Assembly (NCBI GenBank): GCA_029573725.1
Contig: JAKQDQ010000018.1
Location: 124,001-188,000 of the forward strand
DNA length: 64,000 bases
Direction: 5' to 3'
DNA from: Verrucomicrobiota bacterium
GTDB lineage: Bacteria; Verrucomicrobiota; Verrucomicrobiia; Limisphaerales; JADLHS01
This document shows, in pieces, positions 42,101 to 51,606 of this stretch. The notes beneath the pieces were generated by a model, which saw nothing but the letters and a program-made list of their open reading frames with translations, did no database searches and was not told where the DNA came from. The first letter of the stretch is position 1, and every line of letters begins with the position of its first letter. Position numbers and translations under genes: made by a program.

Positions 42101-42126
42101 GGACTCCTCCGAAAGGAGGACTGTCC
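42101..42126 (+). promoter_or_regulatory. hairpin in the glnD leader
   Basis: A stem GGAC-TCCTCC pairs with GGAGGA-CT-GTCC around a GAAA tetraloop, with one 2-nt bulge. It lies about 84 bp before the chosen glnD start. The right arm exposes an AGGAGG-like sequence, so it might affect translation initiation if a start lies nearby. No T-run follows, so it is not an intrinsic terminator. Confidence 0.45.
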
Positions 42127-42209
42127 GCCCGCAGCGGTCTCAGGGCTGCCCCGGATCTCCTAACGGTTCGCTTGCATCCGGTCCGGCCGCCCGACAAGCT
42201 GGGCGGCGC

Positions 42210-44996
42210 GTGCAGGACTTGCTGGAAAAAATCGAAGGGGAAGCCCGCGAACGGCTGGGATTGCCGGCGGGGCGGGAGGTGGCGCAGGAATTGCCGCGCT
42301 TCCGCGCGTTTCTCAAACGTGCGGCGCACCGCCTCAAACTTGCACACCAAAACGGGCAGAGCGGTCTGGCGGTTTGTCAGGCGCGCGCGGCGACATTGGA
42401 TTGCGTGGTTCGTGCGCTGTGGGACGCGACGTGGAACGCGCTGCCGGAGGCGCAGCGAGCCGCGCGGCCGCCGCTGGCGTTGGTTGCGCTGGGGGGCTAC
42501 GGGCGGGGTGAACTCAATCCGTGGAGCGACGTTGATTTGTTGTTTCTGCACGCCGGCCTGGTGCGGGCGCAATCGCAACCGGCCCCGGTGCTGGAGCGGC
42601 TGTTGAACGGGGTGTGGTTGACGTTGTTTGATCTCGGGTTGAAGCCGGGGCACGCGGTGCGGACCATCCGCGAATGCGTCGCCGCCACGAATGATCCGGG
42701 CGACCACCGCCGCATTGAGACCCGCACCTCCCTCATTGAGGCGCGCCTGATCAGCGGGGACGAAAAGCTGTTTGCAAAATTCCAGCAGACGGTGCTGGCG
42801 AAGTGCGTCCAGGGTTACGAGAACCAGTACATCGCCGCGCGTCTGGCGGATCAGGCGGAACGTCGCGCCAAGTACGGCAATTCGCCGTTCATGCAGGAAC
42901 CGAACCTCAAGAACGGCTGCGGCGGACTGCGCGATTATCAGAACCTGATCTGGATGGCCTATTTCAAGTATCGCACGCGCTCGCTGGCGGACCTGCAGGC
43001 GCACGGGCTGGTCATGCCGCGCGAGCGCAGGCAGCTGGAAACGGCGTATGATTTTCTGCTGCGGGTGCGGACGCAATTGCATTACCTGGCGAATCGGGCG
43101 ACGGACGAACTGACGAAGAATCTCCAGCCCGCCGTGGCGCTGGCGCTGGGGTATGCGGAACGTTCGCCCAGCCGGCGCATCGAGCGGTTCATGCGGGATG
43201 TTTATTCGCATACGCGCAACATCTTCCTCATCACGCGCACGTTGGAACAGCGGCTGGCGTTCCTGCCCCCGCCCGCCGCCCGCTTGTCGTTGCGGCGCTG
43301 GCTGCCCCGGCCGGCGGCGGCCGAACCGGTGGATGGATTTCGGTTCCTCAACGGCGAGATTCACGCGGCGCACCCGCGCATTTTCCGCGATCACCCGCGC
43401 CGGCTGATGCGGGTGTTTCGTTACGCGCAACAACGGGGGCTGCGCCTGCACCCGGATCTGGCGCAATTGATCCGCAGCCAGACCGCCCTGGTGAACCGGG
43501 ATTTTCTCAAGGACCCGCGGGTGGCGGAGACGTTCCTGACCATTCTCAACCAGCGCGGCACGGTCGCGCCCATTTTGCGCGCGATGCACGAGGTGGATTT
43601 GCTGGGCAAATATGTGCCCGAGTTCGGCAGGTTGACCTGCCTGGTGCAGCACGAATTCTATCACCAGTACGCCGCGGACGAACATACCCTGGTCTGTCTG
43701 GAGCAGGCCGATCGGTTTTGGGAGGCGAAAGCCGCGCCGTACCTGGCGTATGCGGCGACCTTCCAGCAACTCGAGCGACCCGCACTGCTGTATCTGGCGT
43801 TGCTGCTGCACGACACCGGAAAGGCGCGCGGACGCGGCGCGCACGCGCGGGTGGGGGCGGAGCTGGCGGCGCGCGTCGGCAAACGCCTCGGGCTGGACGT
43901 GGCGGACCGGCACACGCTGGGGGCGCTGATCGAGCATCACCTGCTCATGGCCATCGTTTCGCAGCGCCACGACATGGATGATCCGGCGGTGATGCGCAAA
44001 TTTGCCCGGGCGGTGGAAACGCCCGAAACCCTGTCGTTGTTGACATTGCTGACTTTTGCCGACGCGATGGCGACAAGCGACCAGTTGTGGAACGGGTTCA
44101 AGGAGCAACTGCTCTGGCAATTGCATGCGCGGGCGCTGCCGCTGGTGACCGGCGGGACGGAGTTTGTGGCGGCGGGCAGGAAGCAGCGCGATCTGCTGAT
44201 GGCCGAGGTTGCGCGGCTCGTGCCGGCGGCGATTTCGGGGGAAGAGGTGAAGGCGCATTTCGCGACGCTGCCGGCGCGTTATTTCCACGCGTATTCCGCC
44301 CGGGAAATTCACGACGATTTGTTGCTGACGCATGAGTTCATGCAGCGCCAGCTGGCGGAACAGGACCGGCCCCTGGCGCCGGTCATCAGCCTGCGCAACG
44401 ACCTGGATCCGGGCTATAGCGTGGCGCGGGTCTGCACCTGGGATCGCGCGGGTTTGTTCGTGAACATTGCCGGCTCCCTCAGTGCGGTGGGTCTCACGAT
44501 CCTCGGCGCCCAGATTTTCACCCGGCAGGATGGCATTGCCCTGGACGCATTTTTTGTGACGGACGCCGCCACCGGCCAGCTGGCCAAGGCCGCGCAGCGC
44601 GATGAGTTCGAGAAGCTGCTCACCCGCGTGCTCACGGGCGGAGCGGTGGATTTTCCGCGCTTGATTGCCGCCGCAAAACCCGCGCATTCGGGCTACCGGG
44701 CCTACACCGGAGAACAGCTGCCGACCCAAATCCGCTTCGACAACGAAATTTCCGACACGCGGACGTTTATCGAGGTGGAAACGGAGGACCGCATCGGCCT
44801 GCTGTACACCATCGCGCAAACGCTGGCGGAACTGCGGGTGGATATTTCGACGGCGCGGATTTTGACCGAGAAAGGCGCGGCGATTGACAGTTTTTACGTG
44901 CGCGAGCCGGACGGGGGAAAGGTGCTGGCGCCCGAGCGACAGCAGACGATCACGCGCCGGTTGCACGCCGCCATCAGCAAGCTGGCGCGTTCCTAG
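42210..44996 (+). CDS. glnD: [protein-PII] uridylyltransferase/uridylyl-removing enzyme
   Basis: A 928-residue protein from GTG 42210, which gives the family's usual length; a TTG at 42084 is possible but would add a low-complexity Ser/Arg/Pro leader. Domains in order are a nucleotidyltransferase with GGYGRGELNPWSDVDLLFL, a GlnD helical region, an HD phosphohydrolase domain with LLLHDTGKARGRGAH and IEHH, and two ACT domains (YSVARVCTWDRAGLFVNIAG and FIEVETEDRIGLLYTIAQTL). GlnD senses glutamine and reversibly uridylylates PII to control nitrogen assimilation. No glnB or glnA is in the window. Confidence 0.97.
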   Translation: MQDLLEKIEGEARERLGLPAGREVAQELPRFRAFLKRAAHRLKLAHQNGQSGLAVCQARAATLDCVVRALWDATWNALPEAQRAARPPLALVALGGYGRGELNPWSDVDLLFLHAGLVRAQSQPAPVLERLLNGVWLTLFDLGLKPGHAVRTIRECVAATNDPGDHRRIETRTSLIEARLISGDEKLFAKFQQTVLAKCVQGYENQYIAARLADQAERRAKYGNSPFMQEPNLKNGCGGLRDYQNLIWMAYFKYRTRSLADLQAHGLVMPRERRQLETAYDFLLRVRTQLHYLANRATDELTKNLQPAVALALGYAERSPSRRIERFMRDVYSHTRNIFLITRTLEQRLAFLPPPAARLSLRRWLPRPAAAEPVDGFRFLNGEIHAAHPRIFRDHPRRLMRVFRYAQQRGLRLHPDLAQLIRSQTALVNRDFLKDPRVAETFLTILNQRGTVAPILRAMHEVDLLGKYVPEFGRLTCLVQHEFYHQYAADEHTLVCLEQADRFWEAKAAPYLAYAATFQQLERPALLYLALLLHDTGKARGRGAHARVGAELAARVGKRLGLDVADRHTLGALIEHHLLMAIVSQRHDMDDPAVMRKFARAVETPETLSLLTLLTFADAMATSDQLWNGFKEQLLWQLHARALPLVTGGTEFVAAGRKQRDLLMAEVARLVPAAISGEEVKAHFATLPARYFHAYSAREIHDDLLLTHEFMQRQLAEQDRPLAPVISLRNDLDPGYSVARVCTWDRAGLFVNIAGSLSAVGLTILGAQIFTRQDGIALDAFFVTDAATGQLAKAAQRDEFEKLLTRVLTGGAVDFPRLIAAAKPAHSGYRAYTGEQLPTQIRFDNEISDTRTFIEVETEDRIGLLYTIAQTLAELRVDISTARILTEKGAAIDSFYVREPDGGKVLAPERQQTITRRLHAAISKLARS

Positions 44997-45110
44997 TGGC
45001 GGCAGCGGGGCGGAGACCGCACGGTCCGGCTGGAGGGCGGCGGGAATTCGCGGCGCGAGGCGTCTTTCAAACTTGCTCTGGGGGGGCGCTTCACCTAAAC
45101 CACTTCCCGC

Positions 45111-46037
45111 ATGGCCGCGAAAAAACGACATCACGCAAAACCCGCCGTGACCGGGTTTGATCTGGACGCCTTCCTGGCCTCCAGCACGGGGCTGGTCAAC
45201 ACCGCCCTGGACGGTTTTCTGCCCGCGGAAAAAACCCGGCCGGCAACGCTGCACCGGGCGATGCGGTACTCGCTCTTTGCGGGCGGCAAACGGATGCGTC
45301 CGGCCCTGGTATTGGCGGCGGCGCAAGCCTGTGGCGGCCGTCTGGCGGAGGCCCTCCCGCTGGCCTGCGCAGTCGAATGCATCCATACCTATTCGCTGGT
45401 CCATGACGATCTGCCGGCGATGGACAACGATGATTACCGTCGCGGCAAGCCCACCAATCACAAGGTTTTTGGCGAGGGCATTGCCATTCTGGCGGGGGAC
45501 GCGTTGCTGACGCAGGCGTTCGAGATTGCCGCGCAGGCGCGGGGCTGGCCGCGGTATCCGCATCGCGATCTGATGCTGGAAATTGCGTATGCTGCCGGTT
45601 CGCGGCAACTCATCGCCGGCCAGGTGGCGGATTTGGAGGGTGAAGGGCGGAAAACCTCGCCGGCCCAGTTGAAATACATACATGAACGGAAAACCTCGGC
45701 ATTGCTTTGCTGCGCGGCGCGGCTCGGCGGCATGAGCGCGAACTGCCCGCCCGTCCAGCTCCGGGCGCTCACCGATTTCGGGTATCACGTGGGGCTGGCG
45801 TTTCAAGTGATTGACGACATTCTTGATGTGACCCAGACGAGTGAAACGCTTGGCAAGACGGCGGGCAAGGATACGCGCGCCCGGAAGGCAACGTATCCGG
45901 CCATTGTCGGCCTGGAGCAATCGCGCAAAATCGCCGCGCAGTTGACGGGGCGGGCGTTCGCGGCGTTGCGGCCGTTTCGAGGTCGGGCGGTGGCGTTGGA
46001 GGCGCTGGCGGCCTTTCTCCTGCACCGCGAATCGTGA
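45111..46037 (+). CDS. ispA: polyprenyl synthetase (farnesyl diphosphate synthase type)
   Basis: A 308-residue short-chain prenyltransferase. The first Asp-rich motif is VHDDLPAMDNDDYRRGKPT, with two extra residues between the aspartates (DDxxxxD) as in bacterial FPP and GGPP synthases. The second is QVIDDILD. Other family blocks are AGGKRMRPAL and GKTAGKDTRARKATYPAIVG. It condenses DMAPP/IPP units to farnesyl or geranylgeranyl diphosphate for quinones and lipid carriers. It lies 114 bp after glnD and 117 bp before the GH42 gene. FPP versus GGPP specificity is not decided. Confidence 0.93.
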   Translation: MAAKKRHHAKPAVTGFDLDAFLASSTGLVNTALDGFLPAEKTRPATLHRAMRYSLFAGGKRMRPALVLAAAQACGGRLAEALPLACAVECIHTYSLVHDDLPAMDNDDYRRGKPTNHKVFGEGIAILAGDALLTQAFEIAAQARGWPRYPHRDLMLEIAYAAGSRQLIAGQVADLEGEGRKTSPAQLKYIHERKTSALLCCAARLGGMSANCPPVQLRALTDFGYHVGLAFQVIDDILDVTQTSETLGKTAGKDTRARKATYPAIVGLEQSRKIAAQLTGRAFAALRPFRGRAVALEALAAFLLHRES

Positions 46038-46154
46038 GCTGGAAAGCGCGACGGTTGCCGTCCGGGTGAACGTAGATTTCCGTTGCCGTGATGCCGGCGG
46101 GCGGGCTACATTCTGGCCGTAGCAGTCCCGGGGTCACAACAACCAATACGAGCC

Positions 46155-48254
46155 ATGTATTTTGGAGTTGATTATCATCCTGAACAGTGGGTCCATCCCT
46201 ACGGCGGCACCGCTGAACAACCCGAGGCGCAATGGCAAACGGATGCCGAGTTGATGGCCGCCGCCGGATTCAACGTCGTGCGGCTCGGGGAGTTTTGCTG
46301 GAGTTTGTGCGAAGCCCGGGAGGACCAGTTCGACTTCGCCTGGTTGCGGCGCGTGATGGAGGTGCTGCATCAGGCGAAATTGAAGGTGGTCTTGGCCACG
46401 CCGACGGCCGCGCCGCCGTTGTGGTTGTCCCAAAAGTATCCCGAAATTCTGCCGGTGGACGAGGCCGGCCTCATCAAGCACGCGGGCACGCGACACGCGG
46501 TATGCCTGAACAGTGACGCCTTTTGGGCGCGGGCCCGGCGGATTGTCGAGGAGATGGCGCGCGCGCTAGGGACGCATCCGAGCCTGATTGCCTGGCAGAT
46601 TGACAACGGAATCGGCGGACATTTCACCGAGGCCTCCTTCAACGAAGATTCGCGGCTGGAGTGGCAGAACTGGTTGCAGCTCAAATACGAAACCCTCGCC
46701 AACCTGAACGAGAAGATGGGGTTGCGGCATTGGGGGCAGACGGTTGCCGACTGGACGGAAATTCCCATGCCAATGCGCGCACCCGCCCAGCACAATCCGG
46801 CGCTGGCCGTGGATTGGGCGCGGTTCTGCAGCGACACCATCGTGGCTTTTGTGCGGATGCAGGCGGAGGTGTTGCGCGAAATCACCCCTCACGCCCCGGT
46901 GACGACGAACCTGCGCGCCCTGCGCCATCGCTTTGATCACTTTGATCTCGCCGAGGAAATTGACTTTGTCTCCATCGAAAGCACGTCGGCCATCAAGACC
47001 AAGTCCGCCGAGCTGGCCTGCGAGATAGACATGCTCCGCTCGCTGAAGAAGGAGGGGGTGCGCGCGCCGGATGGCGACACGGGCTTCTGGGTGATGGAAC
47101 AGAAAGCGGGCAACGTGTCCTGGCAGGAGGTAAATTCGCTGGTGCGCCCCGGACATCTGCGGTTGTTCACGTATCAGCTGCTGTCGCGGGGGGCGGACGC
47201 GGTCCTGTTTTTCCGCTGGCGTCAGCCGCGGATTGGTTCGGAAAAATTCCACGGGGCGGTCATGCCGCACCATCTGCGCAAGGACGCGCGCATTTATGCC
47301 GAGATTGCCCAGGTGGGCGAAGAGTTGAAACTGCTGGCGCCGGTGTTGAAAGGCACGCGCGTGCAGCCGGAGGTTTGCATCCTGTACACGCACGACAACG
47401 AATGGGCGCTGGACGAGCCAAACCAGCCCAATCTGCATTTCCATTTGCGGGAGCACATTCAACTCATTTACAACGCGCTGCACGACAAGAACATCCCGGT
47501 GGACTTCGCGCGTCCGACCGAGGATCTGTCGCGGTACCGGCTGGTGTTCGCGCCCTCGCTGCATTTGCTGCCCGCAGGGGAGGCGGATCGCTTGATCCTT
47601 TACGTGCAGAACGGCGGCACGCTGGTCGGCACGTTTAACACGGGGTTGGTGGACGAACATCACATCGCGCCGGACACCGGCTATCCGGCCGGGCTGACCG
47701 ATCTGTTCGGGCTCGAAGTGGTGGAGTTTGACGCCCTGCCGCCCGGGGAGGAAAATCATCTGACTTTCAAGGGGTCATTTCCCACGTCGCACCTGCATTC
47801 GGCGCGTCTGTGGTGCGACGTCATCGAGCCGAAGGATTGCCAGGTGCTGGCCACTTACGCAAAGGACTTTTATGCGGGAAAACCGGCCCTGACGCTGAAC
47901 ACCTACGGGCTCGGCAAGGCGATTTACCTCGGGACGATGAGTCAGCACTTTTTCTACAACGACTTCGTGGTGTGGTTGCGGCAGTTGTGCAATTTGCATC
48001 CCTTGCTGAAGGTGCCGGAGAACGTGGAGGTGAGCCTGCGCCAGGGAAACGGGGTGAAAGTTTATTTTTTGCTGAACCACCAGACGTCGCCGGTGCGGGT
48101 GCAGTTTTACAAACCCATGCATGATTTTCTGACGGGCACAACCTTCTCGGGCACCTACGATCTGCCGCCGCGCGGCGTGCTGGTGTTGGATGAGTATCCC
48201 GAAGTCAAGCCCGCCCCGACAGAAGCAAAAGCAACCGTGGTGGGGACGGCTTGA
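46155..48254 (+). CDS. GH42-type beta-galactosidase-like protein lacking the usual acid/base Glu
   Basis: A 699-residue protein with a GH42 layout. The TIM barrel starts MYFGVDYHPEQW, with GFNVVRLGEFCWS, PTAAPPLWL, the nucleophile segment FWVMEQKAGNVSW (Glu315), a trimerisation-like domain from about residue 390 (VCILYTHDNEWAL) and a C-terminal beta domain. In GH42 the acid/base Glu follows Asn in IDNE; here the text is WQIDNGIGGHFTE, with Gly152 in that place. No signal peptide is present, so it is cytoplasmic. It may be an inactive or altered paralogue, or a subfamily using another acid such as Glu159. It is followed, with overlap TTGA, by the DUF721 gene. Confidence 0.88.
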   Translation: MYFGVDYHPEQWVHPYGGTAEQPEAQWQTDAELMAAAGFNVVRLGEFCWSLCEAREDQFDFAWLRRVMEVLHQAKLKVVLATPTAAPPLWLSQKYPEILPVDEAGLIKHAGTRHAVCLNSDAFWARARRIVEEMARALGTHPSLIAWQIDNGIGGHFTEASFNEDSRLEWQNWLQLKYETLANLNEKMGLRHWGQTVADWTEIPMPMRAPAQHNPALAVDWARFCSDTIVAFVRMQAEVLREITPHAPVTTNLRALRHRFDHFDLAEEIDFVSIESTSAIKTKSAELACEIDMLRSLKKEGVRAPDGDTGFWVMEQKAGNVSWQEVNSLVRPGHLRLFTYQLLSRGADAVLFFRWRQPRIGSEKFHGAVMPHHLRKDARIYAEIAQVGEELKLLAPVLKGTRVQPEVCILYTHDNEWALDEPNQPNLHFHLREHIQLIYNALHDKNIPVDFARPTEDLSRYRLVFAPSLHLLPAGEADRLILYVQNGGTLVGTFNTGLVDEHHIAPDTGYPAGLTDLFGLEVVEFDALPPGEENHLTFKGSFPTSHLHSARLWCDVIEPKDCQVLATYAKDFYAGKPALTLNTYGLGKAIYLGTMSQHFFYNDFVVWLRQLCNLHPLLKVPENVEVSLRQGNGVKVYFLLNHQTSPVRVQFYKPMHDFLTGTTFSGTYDLPPRGVLVLDEYPEVKPAPTEAKATVVGTA

Positions 48255-48694
48255 AAAAATCCCGGTCGCAACACGCGCCCGCGGGGCAAGCTGCTCGGCG
48301 GGCCGGCACGTCCGCAACGTCCGCGGCAGCGCACCGGGCCCGACAGCGGGTTCTGGCGCAATGGCGTGGCGTGGATCTGGTGCCGTTGGAACTGGCCTAT
48401 CGCAGCGGAGTGCGGCCGATGGAGCGCGTGATTGCGCAGGTGCTCACGAGCGCCAATGTGGAACAAAAACGTGGCGAAACCGAAATCGTCAAGGTCTGGA
48501 ACCACCTGCTGGACCCGCAGCTCACCGCCCACGCGCAGCCGAGCGCCTTGCGCCAGGGCACGCTGTTTGTCTCGGTGGACAGCAGCGTCTGGTTGAGTGA
48601 GATCGTCCGCTATCGCCGGAAGGAAATCCTGGAGCGCCTGCAACACAGCTTTGGCAGCGCCCGGATTCAACGCGTTTCCTACCGGGTCGGATGA
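48251..48694 (+). CDS. DciA-like DUF721 protein
   Basis: A 147-residue protein from TTG 48251, overlapping the glycosidase stop. The last 100 residues match the DUF721/DciA pattern: VIAQVLTSANVEQKRGETEI, VWNHLLDPQLTAHAQPSALR, GTLFVSVDSSVWLSEIVRYR and KEILERLQHSFGSARIQRVSYRVG-like end. DciA is the ancestral loader of the replicative helicase DnaB. The N-terminal 35 residues are basic and disordered. It is probably translated by re-initiation from the upstream gene. The association with a galactosidase looks accidental. Confidence 0.85.
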   Translation: MKKSRSQHAPAGQAARRAGTSATSAAAHRARQRVLAQWRGVDLVPLELAYRSGVRPMERVIAQVLTSANVEQKRGETEIVKVWNHLLDPQLTAHAQPSALRQGTLFVSVDSSVWLSEIVRYRRKEILERLQHSFGSARIQRVSYRVG

Positions 48695-48879
48695 AACAAT
48701 GCGTGGCAGGCGGCTGTCCGGCCGCGCGGGTTTGGCGCGAGAGGTCCGTGAGGCTGCGCCCACCGCAATGCATGTGGTGTTTCGTCCGACCCGCGAGACA
48801 GTATCAAAATGCGTCGCGGGCCATGCCCGCCGCGCCAGATGTCCTCACCACCCCTTTGGAATGTTGAACTCAACCGATC

Positions 48880-50199
48880 ATGCTTCCGCCACCCCGCACT
48901 TCTGCTCCGCAGGGTTCTGAAACTCAATCACGACGGCGAACGGCCCTCCGCCTCCTCCCGGCCTTCACGCTGTGCGCCGCGCTGACGACCTCCTGCGCGC
49001 TGCTGGGGATCAAGGAACAAGTCAAACAGATCAACACCTACGGGGTGATTGCCTTGCAGGTGGGCAACCTGGCGACGTCTGCAACCAATTATGCGCTTGC
49101 CATCAGCAAGGATGCCCGGGGCACGAATGAAATGGTGGGCTTCCAGGTCATCAGCGCCGATGGTTTCGTTCTGTTCCTGCTGCGGGAGGGTCGGACGTAT
49201 GCCGCCGGCGCCTTCTCGGACCTCAATGGCAATGGCATGTACGACTGGAACGAACCGGCGCAATTGCTGCGCAACCTGAAGCCGACTCCGCTGGCGGAAA
49301 CCGGCGACCGCACCCAGCCATTGCGGTTGACGCTCAGCGTGAACAGTGATTTGCCCCGTGGCCCGGCGACCACTCTGCCCCGCGAAAATCCCGACCTCGG
49401 CAAAGCCCTGCCGCTGGCCCTCGGGGAGATTGCGGATCTCGACCTGCCCAAGTTTTCCTCGGCAGCGGGTGAAAGTGGGATGTGGAAACCATTTGAGTTC
49501 ATTCTCCATTACGGCGTCGGCGTCTATTTCCTCGAGCCCTACACGCCCGGAAAAATTCCGGTCATGTTTGTCTATGGCATTTCCGGCTCGGCCCAGGACT
49601 GGCGCAAAATGTGGGAGAAATTTGACCGCCAGAAATATCAACCTTGGTTGTTCCAGTATCCCAGCGGCATGCGCCTGGATAAATCGGCCAACGCACTTTC
49701 CAGCGCGATCCTGTTGCTGAAGCAACGTCACGGATTCGAGCGCATTTACGTGGTGGCGCACAGCATGGGGGGCCTCGTGTCCCGGGGCGCCATCCAGCGC
49801 ACCGTGAGCCTGACAAAAACGAATTTCATTCCGCACTTCGTCACCATCTCGACCCCGTGGGCGGGTCATCAGGCGGCGGAACTGGCCGTCAAGCATCTGC
49901 GGTTTCCCGTGCCGTCGTGGCGGGACATGGCTCCGGGCAGCGACTATCTGACGGAGATCTTTTCCGAACCGCTCCCCTCCGGCACGCGCCATGACCTGAT
50001 CTTCAGCTACAAGAGTTCCGGCGGACTGGGCTTGCCGGACGAGAACGACGGCGTGGTGGCGGTCACCAGTGAATTGAAACCCGAAGTTCAGGAACAGGCC
50101 GCCAGCGTGTTCGGGGTGTTTGAGGATCACATGGGCATCCTGAATTCCCCAATCACCCTGCAGCAGGTGGAAAAAGCGCTGGCCAGCCCGGCGCGTTGA
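48880..50199 (+). CDS. lipid-anchored alpha/beta hydrolase (lipase-like)
   Basis: A 439-residue protein with lipoprotein signal (lipobox LTTSC, Cys39). An N-terminal domain of about 160 residues with beta character includes an EF-hand-like loop SDLNGNGMYDWNEPA. Residues 225-430 form an alpha/beta hydrolase: oxyanion region VYGISGSAQDWRKM, nucleophile elbow VVAHSMGG (Ser295), a likely catalytic Asp in DENDGVVAV and His in FEDHMGI. It resembles esterases of the PGAP1/lecithin-acyltransferase group. Substrate could be a lipid ester at the outer membrane. It is 185 bp after the DUF721 gene and before pgk. Confidence 0.85.
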   Translation: MLPPPRTSAPQGSETQSRRRTALRLLPAFTLCAALTTSCALLGIKEQVKQINTYGVIALQVGNLATSATNYALAISKDARGTNEMVGFQVISADGFVLFLLREGRTYAAGAFSDLNGNGMYDWNEPAQLLRNLKPTPLAETGDRTQPLRLTLSVNSDLPRGPATTLPRENPDLGKALPLALGEIADLDLPKFSSAAGESGMWKPFEFILHYGVGVYFLEPYTPGKIPVMFVYGISGSAQDWRKMWEKFDRQKYQPWLFQYPSGMRLDKSANALSSAILLLKQRHGFERIYVVAHSMGGLVSRGAIQRTVSLTKTNFIPHFVTISTPWAGHQAAELAVKHLRFPVPSWRDMAPGSDYLTEIFSEPLPSGTRHDLIFSYKSSGGLGLPDENDGVVAVTSELKPEVQEQAASVFGVFEDHMGILNSPITLQQVEKALASPAR

Positions 50200-50307
50200 G
50201 TGCCGGCCGGATCCGGCCGTTGAAACCATTGACTCCACCGGACAGTTCGGTATGCTGCCCGTCCGGCTGGGGGAACGGTTTCCTGCCCGAAGCAGTTTTT
50301 ATCATTT

Positions 50308-51567
50308 ATGGCTAAACTCACGGTTCGCGATCTCGCAGTTCACGCGCAACGGGTTTTCACGCGGGTGGATTACAACGTGCCGCTGGAAGACAACCGCGGC
50401 CAGATGGTCATCACTGATGACACCCGCATCCGGGCCACTTTGCCGACGTTGCGTCTGCTGATCGAAAAGGGCGCGCGCCTGATTCTGGCGGCGCATCTGG
50501 GCCGGCCCAAGGGCCGGCGCGAGCCGGGATTGTCGCTGCGGCCGGTGGCGGCCCGATTGGCCGAACTGCTGGGCACAGCGGTGAATTTTGCGGATGATTG
50601 CGTGGGCGAAACGGTGGAAAAGCTGGTCCGCGAATTGCCTCCCGGCGGAGTGTTGCTGCTGGAGAATGTGCGGTTTCATGCGGGAGAGGAGGCCAACGAC
50701 CCGGAGCTGGCGGAGCAGTTCGCGAAACTGGCGGACGTTTACGTGAACGACGCTTTTGGCGCGGCGCATCGGGCGCACGCTTCCACGGAGGGCGTGGCGC
50801 GGGTCATCGCCAAGCGCGGCGGACAGTGCGCGGCGGGCCTGTTGATGGAACGCGAGTTGAAGTTTCTGGGCGAGGAACTGGAACAGCCGGCACGGCCTTT
50901 CGTGGTGATTCTCGGCGGGGCCAAAGTTTCCGACAAAATCAAGGTCATTGATCGCCTGCTGGAAAAGGCGGACAGCATTTTGATTGGCGGGGCGATGGCG
51001 TACACCTTCAGACTTGCCCGTGGCTGCCGGGTCGGGTTGTCGCTGGTGGAAAAGGACAAGGTGGAGGTGGCCCAGGCCGCCCTGGACAAGGCGCAACAAC
51101 GCGGGGTGCAATTTCTGCTGCCGCTCGACAACACGATTGTCACCCCGGTCAAGACGGCCAAACTCGACAAGAAGGGGCGGCCCGTGTTCGATCTGACGAA
51201 CCCGCGCAATTGGACGGAAGACAACATCCCGGACGATGCGGAGGGGGTGGACATTGGGCCGGCCACGGCGGCGAGGTATGCGGAAGTGTTGCGCCACGCC
51301 AAAACGGTGCTGTGGAACGGCCCGATGGGGATTTTTGAGGACCCGCGATTTGCCGTCGGCACCAATGCGGTCGCCCAAGCCGTGGTGGCTGCCACCCAGA
51401 AAAATGGCGCGAAGACGATCATCGGTGGCGGCGACAGCGTCAAGGCAATCAACCGCGCCGGCCTGGGGGACCAGGTCACCTTCATGAGCACCGGCGGCGG
51501 CGCGAGTCTGGAATTTTTGGAAGGCGCCGTCCTGCCCGGCGTGGCCGTGTTGACCGATCAACCGTGA
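50308..51567 (+). CDS. pgk: phosphoglycerate kinase
   Basis: A 419-residue glycolytic kinase. Recognised blocks are RVDYNVPLEDN, ILAAHLGRPKGRREPGLSLR, LLENVRFHAGEEAND, ILGGAKVSDKIKVIDRL, GGAMAYTF, LWNGPMGIFE and IGGGDSVKAINRAG with the C-terminal nucleotide site. It interconverts 1,3-bisphosphoglycerate + ADP and 3-phosphoglycerate + ATP. It starts the pgk-tpiA-secG run; tpiA follows after 39 bp. gapA is not in the window. Confidence 0.98.
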   Translation: MAKLTVRDLAVHAQRVFTRVDYNVPLEDNRGQMVITDDTRIRATLPTLRLLIEKGARLILAAHLGRPKGRREPGLSLRPVAARLAELLGTAVNFADDCVGETVEKLVRELPPGGVLLLENVRFHAGEEANDPELAEQFAKLADVYVNDAFGAAHRAHASTEGVARVIAKRGGQCAAGLLMERELKFLGEELEQPARPFVVILGGAKVSDKIKVIDRLLEKADSILIGGAMAYTFRLARGCRVGLSLVEKDKVEVAQAALDKAQQRGVQFLLPLDNTIVTPVKTAKLDKKGRPVFDLTNPRNWTEDNIPDDAEGVDIGPATAARYAEVLRHAKTVLWNGPMGIFEDPRFAVGTNAVAQAVVAATQKNGAKTIIGGGDSVKAINRAGLGDQVTFMSTGGGASLEFLEGAVLPGVAVLTDQP

Positions 51568-51606
51568 GGCGCCGCTGGGGGAAAAGATTTTGATTGCAGG
51601 AAAATC

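Noticed and set aside
42093-46025. A very long open frame (about 1310 codons) on the minus strand across glnD and ispA
   Set aside because: It is the antisense frame of two certain genes in GC-rich DNA, is rich in Arg/Gln/Pro, and has no recognisable domain.
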